DNA of 64,000 nt, taken from positions 2,976,001 to 3,040,000 of the forward strand of contig NZ_JACSGT010000001.1 of NCBI RefSeq assembly GCF_021504595.1, in the 5' to 3' direction. Shown here one piece after another: positions 37,501 through 46,300 of this stretch (the first letter of the stretch is position 1; every line of letters starts with the position of its first letter). Origin of the DNA: Chryseobacterium indicum (lineage in GTDB: Bacteria; Bacteroidota; Bacteroidia; Flavobacteriales; Weeksellaceae). The notes under the pieces are model-generated. The model had not been told where the DNA came from. It ran no database searches and saw only the letters and a program-made list of their open reading frames with translations. A program made the translations under genes and the position numbers.

Positions 37501-40361
37501 ATGCGACAATTGTAAGTTTATTTGAACAACAGGTTCAAAAATCACCTGAAAAATTTGCGATCGTATATGAAGGGACAGCTTTAACTTATCACGAGCTTAA
37601 TAATAAAGCTAATCAGCTGGCTCATTTACTTAAGAACAGATACAATGTAAAAACTGGTGATGTTGTAGGAGTTATTGCAGAACGCTCGGAAAAATTAATC
37701 ATTGCTTTACTGGGAATACTTAAATCAGGAGCTGCTTATTTGCCTATAGATCCTGCTTATCCTAAGGAAAGAACTTCTTTCATTTTGGAAGATAGCAGTG
37801 CAGATATTGTAATTGTTGATGTCTTTGAAAATATTCAGTTTGAAGGTACTGTTATAAGATTTAATGATGCAGAAGACGAAGAAATATCTAATCTTGTTTC
37901 TATTCCTCAATCAGATGATCTTTGTTACATGATCTACACTTCTGGTTCTACAGGTATGCCAAAAGGAGTGAAAATATCCCATCAGAATGTGGTAAACTTT
38001 ATGTACGGAATGAATCAGAATTTACCTGCAACTGAAAATGATTGTATGCTTGCCGTAACGAGTACTTCATTTGATATTTCGGTTTTAGAAATTTTCTGGA
38101 CTCTTTGCAATGGTATCGAAGTAGTATTGCATCCCGGAGATATTGCTTTAACGGGGTTGGACAGGTATCTTGTAGATGAAGATCAGTCCGTGGATTTCAG
38201 TTTATTTTTCTTCTCAAGTTATAACAACAGAGAAAATAATAAATATGATCTGTTGCTGGAATCAGTAAAATATGCAGATAAGGCAGGATTCAACGCAGTC
38301 TGGACACCTGAAAGACATTTCCATGAATTTGGAGGACTGTATCCTAATCCATCGGTAATAAGTTCTGCTTTGGCTATGATAACCAAGCAGATTGAACTAA
38401 GAAGCGGAAGTATAGTATCTCCTTTACATGATCCTGTAAGAATAGTAGAAGAATGGTCTGTTGTAGATAATTTATCAAAAGGGCGTGTTGGATTGTCATT
38501 TGCTTCAGGTTGGAATGCCAATGACTTTACTCTGAATCCAGACTTATTTGCCGATCGGCATTCAATAATGTACAGTCAGATTGATGTCATGAAAAAACTC
38601 TGGAAGGGTGAATCTGTAAAAAGAAAAAATGGACTTGGAGAAGAAATAGACATTACAGTTTATCCAAGACCTGTACAAAAAGAAATGCCTGTATGGATCA
38701 CATCCAGCGGTAACGAAGAAACCTTCAGAAGTGCGGGTGAAGTTGGCGCAAATCTGCTTACTCACCTTCTTGGCCAGAGTATCGAACAGCTTAAGAATAA
38801 AATTCAGATATATAAAGATGCAAGAGAGCTGAATGGGCACGGAAGAAATTCGGGTAAAGTTGCAATAATGCTGCATGCATTTATTGGTGAAGATATCGAT
38901 GAGGTTGAGCGAATAGTAGAGGAGCCTTTTACAGAATATTTAAAATCTTCCGTAGGGATCAACAGAATCTTAATGGAAGAAGCCGGGCTTAGTGTTGAAG
39001 ATATGGACGGAGATATGATGAAGGTTTTGTTGAAGAATGCCTTTAAAAGATATTATAATACAAGTTCACTAATCGGAACTAAGAATAAATGTCGGGAAAT
39101 GGTACTCCGATTAAAGGAAATAGGGGTGGATGAGATCGCCTGTTTAATAGATTTCGGAGTTGAAAAAGATAAAGTTTTAGAAAGTCTTGAACATATTAAA
39201 GATTTAAAACAGTTATTTAATAATCAAAGCCATAAAAATCATAGACCAATCACTATGGTGCAGTCTACGCCTTCATTTATTAAAATGTCGGTGGACAGTA
39301 CAGGTTCAGCTAATTTCCTTAAATCCCTGAAGACATTATTACTTGGCGGCGAAGGATTGCCCTATTCCCTTCTGGAAACGTTAAGAGAAAATACTTCTGC
39401 TGATATTTACAATATGTACGGACCAACAGAAACTACAATATGGTCTGCAATGCATAAAATAAACAATGAAGATACTGAAGTGAGTATAGGGAAACCAATA
39501 CTGAACACGCAGATACTGATTTTAGATAAAGACATGAAATTGGTTCCCGTGGGAGTAAAAGGACATTTATTCATAGGTGGAGACGGAGTTTCAAAAGGAT
39601 ATTGGAAGCGCGAAAGTCTCACCAGTGAAAGATTTGTTGACAATCCTTACAATCCCGGGAATGAAATATACAACACAGGTGATATTGCAAAATTCAATAA
39701 AAACGGTACAATAAAACTTATAGGTCGAGAAGATAATCAGGTAAAAATAAGAGGACATCGTATAGAATTGGGAGATATAGAAAGCTGTCTCAACAGCCAT
39801 ACAGATATTAAGCAATCCGTTGTTATTGTAAACGGAGAAAACGAAAACAAATCTTTAGCAGCTTATTACGTATCGGATAAAAATATAGATTCGGCATTAT
39901 TAAGGGATATACTTCTTGAAAGTCTTCCTGCTTACATGTTGCCTGCTTATTTTATAAAGGTGGAAAATCTTCCGCTTACTCCAAATGGTAAAATAGACAG
40001 AAAAAAATTACCAAATCCGAAAACCGTAATTGAGGATAGTTATGTAGCTCCCTCTAATGATATAGAAGAAATTTTGGTTTCCATCTGGTCTGAGGTTCTG
40101 GAACTCAATCAAGAGCTTATCAACGTTAATAAAAGCTTTTTTGAACTAGGAGGAAATTCGCTTAAGATTTTAAAGCTGAATGCCTTAATGAACGAAAGAC
40201 TGAATTGGAATATTTCGATACCGGAAATTTTCCGTTACCCATCAATTGCATCACTAATTGATCATAAAAACAACTCAAACAATAGTACAGAAGATTACAA
40301 AGCAGCTGCGGATATTGAAATCTCAGAAATGCAGGACATGTTTAACATCTTAGAACATTAA
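34242..40361 (+). CDS. NRPS: A(Asn)-T-C-A(Gly, embedded monooxygenase)-T
   Basis: The 2039-residue protein starts directly with an A domain (33-540; code D-L-T-K-I-G-E-V-G, Asn-like), completing the C domain at the end of the previous protein. T1 carries Ser587 (MGGHSIK). The C domain (643-1065) has HHIITDG from 768, LCL-like. A2 starts at about 1078 and is interrupted at 1314-1664 by a luciferase-like flavin monooxygenase domain, then resumes to 1925. Its code D-I-L-Q-L-G-M-I-W is close to the Gly code DILQLGLIW. T2 carries Ser1973. Predicted additions are Asn and Gly, the Gly probably oxidised at the alpha carbon. The next protein starts with a KS. The upstream region is the duplication scar. 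The start codon is supported by its exact conservation in the decayed copy. Confidence 0.92.
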   Translation: MEEPKNSKVDIKDQFFNIDLLSGAEKNKYLYEFNDTAYDYPKDKTIIELFQKQVVENPDNIAYQSDSFFVTYKELDEKSDQFALFITDKYNVKQGDIVGILLDREEYLIPVIFGILKTGAAYLPIDTIYPLDRILDIVEDSRMKLLVSRGVQRVTEKVQCSYVDLDHAEKDIKDQTGAFVMQQPDSNNLAYVIYTSGSTGKPKGVMIRHYNLINYISWAIRQYAENGKIVMPLYSSISFDLTITSIFVPLLSGNKIVLYKENDDVLPIEKVIQDNLCDTIKLTPSHLTVIKDSEILRENILSGTNIKRFIVGGENFPSALAKSIEDIFGGNIKIYNEYGPTEVTVGCMIYTFNPEDSSSSVPVGVPISNTQIYLLDEFLKPVPKGVLGELYLSGDSLGLGYLNNEILTNNAFVSNPFIEGKKMYKTGDFAKRNNDGNLVYAGRKDEQVKINSFRIELGDIEAKVLQHENIIECIATVYEKDDDRHLAVYYRSDNTIEPSEIKSFLSGRLPKYMIPAFFVRMETMPLTANGKIDKKRLPDPIMNADDSYAKPETPTEEKLLEVWAEVLNADKGKISTTADFIDMGGHSIKIMHMLNKVFREFNVKISIHTAFDYLTIKKLAAYIDTLKKDNVFVSIKKADRKDYYPLSSLQSRMYFLHEFNPDLLIYNLPKVLKIKGKVDMDRMQSAISLLIQRHESLRTSFHLVNQNPVQKITDEVDYRIERFRSYESDAKDIVNNFIRPFDLSVAPLTRAGIIEMENDEYILIFDQHHIITDGVSESILIKEFLSLYAGEELLPTKLQYRDYVEWQYSEAQQQELSRQKDFWISEFENEISTLDLPSDYPRPLINAQEGAAVEFEINSAVTSDLRRLAQKEGATLYMVMLSVFNILLSKLSNEEDIVVGTPVAGRQHVDLENVIGAFVNVLPVRNFPESKLKFNEFLQNIKSKTLRVFNNQDYPYEQLIDDLEVVRDTSHNALFDVMFAYQNFDNVQFEIPGLQITGYPLETKVSRLDLSLQIFENGDKLQLQFEYSTLLFKKETVDRFISYFNKIISSILENNDIRLADIEIISQDEKNLLLEKFNATSGDYPKNATIVSLFEQQVQKSPEKFAIVYEGTALTYHELNNKANQLAHLLKNRYNVKTGDVVGVIAERSEKLIIALLGILKSGAAYLPIDPAYPKERTSFILEDSSADIVIVDVFENIQFEGTVIRFNDAEDEEISNLVSIPQSDDLCYMIYTSGSTGMPKGVKISHQNVVNFMYGMNQNLPATENDCMLAVTSTSFDISVLEIFWTLCNGIEVVLHPGDIALTGLDRYLVDEDQSVDFSLFFFSSYNNRENNKYDLLLESVKYADKAGFNAVWTPERHFHEFGGLYPNPSVISSALAMITKQIELRSGSIVSPLHDPVRIVEEWSVVDNLSKGRVGLSFASGWNANDFTLNPDLFADRHSIMYSQIDVMKKLWKGESVKRKNGLGEEIDITVYPRPVQKEMPVWITSSGNEETFRSAGEVGANLLTHLLGQSIEQLKNKIQIYKDARELNGHGRNSGKVAIMLHAFIGEDIDEVERIVEEPFTEYLKSSVGINRILMEEAGLSVEDMDGDMMKVLLKNAFKRYYNTSSLIGTKNKCREMVLRLKEIGVDEIACLIDFGVEKDKVLESLEHIKDLKQLFNNQSHKNHRPITMVQSTPSFIKMSVDSTGSANFLKSLKTLLLGGEGLPYSLLETLRENTSADIYNMYGPTETTIWSAMHKINNEDTEVSIGKPILNTQILILDKDMKLVPVGVKGHLFIGGDGVSKGYWKRESLTSERFVDNPYNPGNEIYNTGDIAKFNKNGTIKLIGREDNQVKIRGHRIELGDIESCLNSHTDIKQSVVIVNGENENKSLAAYYVSDKNIDSALLRDILLESLPAYMLPAYFIKVENLPLTPNGKIDRKKLPNPKTVIEDSYVAPSNDIEEILVSIWSEVLELNQELINVNKSFFELGGNSLKILKLNALMNERLNWNISIPEIFRYPSIASLIDHKNNSNNSTEDYKAAADIEISEMQDMFNILEH
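38181..39231 (+). other. Luciferase-like monooxygenase domain embedded in the Gly A domain
   Basis: About 350 residues starting DQSVDFSLFFFSSYNN and containing AGFNAVWTPERHFHEFGG, a signature of bacterial-luciferase-like flavin monooxygenases of natural-product clusters (TIGR04020-like). It interrupts the A domain between the A4-region DISVLE motif and the PITMVQSTPS motif. Similar MOX insertions in Gly A domains are known from MtaG and MelG of myxothiazol and melithiazol synthesis, where alpha-hydroxylation of Gly leads to a terminal amide. Confidence 0.9.
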
Positions 40362-40376
40362 TAACCATTTATATTT

Positions 40377-43300
40377 ATGCATAATTACAGCGGTATCGAA
40401 GTTGCCATCATAGGAATGGCGGGACAATTTCCCGGAGCAAATAATATCAATGAATTTTGGGACAACCTTAAAAACGGCGTTGAATCTATTAAATTTTTTG
40501 AAGATGAAGAATTGCTGGCTGAAGGTGAAGACAAAAATGCGATCAAAAACCCGAACTATGTAAAGGCGAATGCTTTTCTCAGTAATAAAGAATATTTTGA
40601 CGGAGCATTTTTCGGATATACACCGGCAGAAGTAAAATTAATGGATCCTCAGATAAGACTGTTCCACGAGAATTGTTGGAAAGCACTGGAAGATGCAGGA
40701 TATATTAATACAGGAAACCAAAAGATAGGTCTGTTTGCAGGTGCATCATCTAATGTGAACTGGCTTAATTATTCCATGTTTACAAATCTTGATAATGAAG
40801 TCGATCATTTCAGTGCTTTCAGGCTGAGAGATGCTACTTTCATGTGTTCAAGAGTTTCTTATCTGATGAACTTACAGGGGCCCTCCATCTATGTAAATAC
40901 AGCTTGTTCTACCTCACTTGTTGCTGTACAGAGAGCTTGTATGAGTTTATTATTGAGAGAGTGCAAAATAGCTCTTGCAGGAGGAATAACAATTAAAAAT
41001 TATTCTAAAAAAGGATATTTCTACGAAGAAGGAATGATCGACTCCAGAGATGGGCACTGCAGAGCATTTGATAGCGAAGCGGATGGAACAGTAGGAGGTG
41101 AAGGTGTAGGAATTGTAGTTCTTAAAAGACTTGCTGATGCAATTGAAGACGGAGATCATATTTATGCAGTAATTAGGGGAAGCGGGGTTAATAATGACGG
41201 TTCTCAGAAAATAGCGTACAGCGCGCCAAGTGTTGATGGTCAATCACAAGCTATTTTAAAAGCTTTGAGTATGGCAAAAGTACCGGCTGAAAGTATCAGT
41301 TATATAGAAGCACATGGCACAGCGACTAAATTGGGAGACCCGATTGAAATAGAAGGTCTGAATAACTCTTTTGGTCTTAGCGAAAAAAAATACTGTGCAA
41401 TAGGATCCGTAAAAACAAATATTGGACATCTTGATATCGCAAGTGGAGTAGCAGGACTGATAAAAACAGCCATGAGCCTTGAAAACAGGCAGATTCCTGC
41501 AAGTTTAAACTTTAAAAGTCATAATCCGAAGATCAATTTTGCAGAAAGTCCATTTTATGTAAATACCGAACTGACAGATTGGAAAAACGATCAATATCCT
41601 TTACGAGCAGGTGTAAGTTCTTTTGGAATTGGTGGAACAAATGCTCATGTTATTTTAGAAGAAGCACCTTCACCAAAAGTATCTTCACACAGCAGAGAGC
41701 ATCAGCTTCTTGTTTTTTCTGCTAAAACAAAAACATCGCTGGAAAGAAGTTTAAAAGAATTTAAGACATATTTTCAAACAAATCCGAAAGCAAAATTAGC
41801 AGATGTAGCTCATACATTACAATTTGGCAGAGTACCAATGAATTACAGAGTTTCTGTTGCTGCTAAAGATTTTGAAGATGCTGTAGCAATGCTGGATGCC
41901 GTGAAAGTTAGAGATCGCGGAATCTCAGAAAACCAGAAACCAACGATCGCCTTTATGTTTCCGGGTTATGGATCTCAGTATGCAGGAATGTGTAAAGATT
42001 TATATGCATCAGAAGCTGCATTTAAAAAATCTGTAGATGAATGTATTGCTATTGTTAAGAATAAATTCAATAAAGATTTAAGTCCGCTCCTTCTTGCGGG
42101 TGAAGGTTCTGAATGGGCAGGAAAAATTAATGAAATCGAATTTTCTCAGCCTATACTGTTTGTTATTGAATATGCACTTGCCCAAACTCTTATCCAATGG
42201 GGAATAACACCTGATATTGTTGGAGGTCACAGCACAGGAAAATATGTAGCGGCATGCATCAGTGATATATTTTCTCTGGAAGACGCTTTAATGCTTATTG
42301 TAAAAAGAGCGGAACTGATGCAGAAGGTATCAAAAGGCAGTATGCTCAGTGTTTCGATAGCAGAACAAGAATTATTACCGTTACTAAAAGATTTTAACGA
42401 CATTTCTCTTGCTGCGGTAAACAGTACTGAGCTTTGTGTTGTTTCCGGAAAAGACGAAGCTGTTGAAAAGCTCTCGCATTTTCTTGAGCAAAAAGGATAT
42501 ATGTGCAAACCACTTGCAGCATCTCATGCATACCATTCTTATATGATGGATGAAATACTTGAAGAGTTTGAGAATGTAATTAAAAAAATTAAAATTTCTC
42601 CGCAACAAATTCCGTTTTTATCAAATCTTTCCGGCGGATTCGCTACAGATGCTGAAATAGCACAACCTCAATACTGGGTAAGACATATCAGGGAAACGGT
42701 ACGATTTTCTGATAATGTAGAAGAAATTTTAAAAAATAAAAAAGCGGTTATTTTAGAAGTAGGACCTGGAAAAGTACTTACTTCGCTTGTAAACAGCAAC
42801 AAGTTTAAAAATGACGGACATACCGTCATCAATCTTGTGAGACATCCCAATGAGGAGATAAACGATCAGAAGAATTTGATTTCTGCATTAGGAAAAATAT
42901 GGGAACAGGGAGTTGATATTGACTGGAAGAATCTTTATAATCCGGATGAAGTACGCCTGAAAGTATCTCTTCCTACTTATTCATTTGATAAAGTATCTTA
43001 TCCTGTAAATGTAGATGCATTTAAGATGATACTAAATCATTCTGTACATACAATCGGCGATTCATCTTCGTGGTATTATGCATCTTCATGGAAGAAAGTT
43101 TCGCTTTTGAAAAAAGAATATATTCATGACGAGCATACTCTTATATTCTCAGACAATTCGGGCGTAGGAGAACTTTTATTCCAAAAACTGACTACGGAAG
43201 GCGAAAAGGTAACCATGGTAAAGAAAAGTGATAAATATAGTCAGGATAGGACGGAATTATATCATATTGATCCTGAAAATGAAGATCATTATCAGCAGCT

Positions 43301-46300
43301 TTTTAATGATCTTGCAGCGGAAGGTAAAAAAGCGACCCGGATAATCTACGCTTGGCCGGTTGCAAAAACCGAAAGTCAACATCAGGATATTGCAGATAAG
43401 GAATTTTTTCATTTGGTAAATGTGGCAAAGTCTATTAAAAATAATGTCCATTCCGAAAATAAAAAACTGGTCCTTATTACAAATGACCTTCACAGTATAA
43501 CAGGTTATGAATCTCTTGAAATCAAAAAGTCAGCTCAATTAGGATTATTAAAGGTGATTTCTCAGGAATGTATTGGTTTTTCGACCTCACATATTGATAT
43601 CTCTTTACATCATATGCTTAATGAATCGGATATTCAATATCTTACGGATGAAATTAAATATATACAGACTGGTAAAACAGTTTCATTAAGGAATTCAAAC
43701 AGATGGGAACAAATTTTTGACCGTCAAAAAATAGAAGAAACTACAGAACAAAAAGCTTTCAGAGAAGGCGGAGTTTATATGATCACCGGAGGATTAGGAA
43801 ATCTCGGCTATAATCTTTCAGAATATCTTATTAAAAAGTATAAAGCAAAAATAATTTTGCTGGGACGCAGCATTTTGCCTCAAAGAGATCAGTGGAACAG
43901 TGAAAAAAATAATCTGGCTGTGAACAGAATGCTTACGCTGGAATCATTAGGAGATGTATTTTACTACAACTGCAATATTGCTGATGAAAATTCTCTTAAA
44001 GAAACGGTTCAGAAGGCAGAAGAAAAATTTGGAACTATAAACGGAGTAATCCACGCTGCGGGTATTGTAAGTGAGAGTTCGGTTAATATGTTTGATTTGC
44101 TTAGCAAAGAAGGTTACAAAGAACATTTCGATGCAAAAATTAAAGGTATTGTTAATCTAGATATTGCTTTCAAAGATAAACCGCTAGATTTCTGTTTTAT
44201 CGTATCTTCTTTATCATCAGTACTCGGGGGACTTGGATTCGGAGGTTACGCTTCAGCCAATACTTTCATAGATTATTTTGTAAGTGAAAAAAGAAACATA
44301 AAAGATCCGAGAAATTGGATATGTGTAAACTTTGAAGCATTAGATTTTGCTGACATTCCTGAAGATCCTAATAATCTTAATATTCCTGAGATATTTGAAG
44401 TTGTAGAACAATCTTTAATGATGAGCGAACTTTCTCCAATTGTTATTTCTAAAAGAGATTTACAGTTGAGAATTGATGAATGGGTTACTAAAAAAGGCAG
44501 CAATACACAGGAAAGTGATGCTTCAGACCATAATGCTTTATACGAGAGTTTAGCTGTTGCAGGAGGTGACATATCAAATGCTATTGAACTTACAATGAAA
44601 AATTTATGGGAAGACTTCTTTGGAAAATCTGTAGAGTCTGAAGACGATTTCTTTGAAATAGGAGGGGATTCTTTAAAGGCATTAACTATCATTAGAAAGA
44701 TTCTTGCCGTTTTCAGTATAGAAATTTCAATTAAAGAGTTTTTTGATAACAGTACCTTAGAAAAAGCAAGCAAGCTGATTTTAAATAAAAAAGAGCAAGG
44801 AATTGCAGAAATCAAATCTATGCCAATTCCTAAAGCAGAAGTCAAAGAGTATTATCCGTTGAGTTCTGTACAAAAAAGATCTTACTTTATCCATGAGTTT
44901 TCAAAAACATCTTTAGCCTACAACTTACCAAGAATTGTAAGACTAAAAGGCAAAATAGATATCAATCACATTACAGATATATTCAGACAGTTATTTGACC
45001 GTCATGAAAGTTTACGTACGTATTTTGTTCAGGAGAATGGGGTTCCTGTGCAGAAAATACAAGACAGTGTTTCCTTCGGAATTTCCATCTATAAAGCAGA
45101 AGAAAATAATGTGTCTCATATTATTAATGAGTTTATAGCACCTTTTAAACTGGATAGTTGTCCTTTGATGAGGGTAGGAATTATAGAGTTGGGTTCCGAA
45201 GAACATATGCTTATGGTTGATAATCATCATATCATTTCAGATGCCATCTCACAGGGAATTCTGATATATGACTTCATGAGATTATACAATAATGAAATAT
45301 TACCGGAACTTAAAATACAGTACAAGGATTATGTAGAATGGCAGTTGAGTGAAGAGCGTATGCAGAAAATAATCGAGCAGAAATACTTCTGGAATGATCA
45401 GTTTTCTGATGAGTTTTCATATCTGGAATTACCGACTGATTTTGCAAGACCATTGGTGTCCAGTTACACAGGAGAGGCTGTAAATATAGAACTCACCTCC
45501 CAGGAAACAAAAGGATTGAAAAAACTCGCCGAAGAAGAGAAAGTTACAAACTATATGTTGCTTTTATCAGTCTTCAATATTTTCATCAGTAAAATTTCCA
45601 ATCAGGAAGATATTATTGTTGGGTCACCGGTTGCAGGAAGGCAGCATTCTGATCTGGATGATGTCATAGGAGATTTTGTAAATGTTTTGCCTATCAGAAA
45701 TTTTCCAAAAGGAAGCCTGAAATTCAGAGAGTTTTTATCGGAAGTAAAAACAAATGCAATTGCATGCTTTGACAATCAGGAATATCCTTTCGAAGAACTT
45801 GTAGACGATCTTAATGTAAAAAGATCAACAAACAGAAATCCTTTATTTGATGTCTTCTTCGAATATCAGACAATTTCTGAAGATACAGAATTGAAAATTC
45901 CGGGATTAGAATTAACGAATTTTAATAATTTCGAAGAAAAAGCACTCACCGTTTCGAAGTTTGATATGATGTTTTCTGCGGTGGAAAGCAGTGACGGAAG
46001 CGAGCTTTATTTACGACTTGAATATTCTTATGATCTTTTCAAAAGAGAAACAATAGAAAGATTTATCGGGTATTACAAAAAAATTGTAAATGCAGTAGTT
46101 AATAACCCTGAAATTTTAATTGCAGATATTATTCTCCATGAGCAGGAAGATCAAGAACTGATTTATAACGAAAATAAAACTTCCACATCCGAAAGTACAG
46201 AAACAATTGTAGAGCTTTTTGAAAACCAGTTTATCAGAACTCCGGAGCAAATTGCAATACAAGATAATTCACAGGTTTTAAGCTTTGAAGATCTTAAAAA

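Noticed and set aside
44273..44845. 190-codon open frame on the minus strand
   Set aside because: It lies entirely antisense to the KR-ACP-C part of the PKS-NRPS gene, has no recognisable motif, and the plus-strand product is clearly real.
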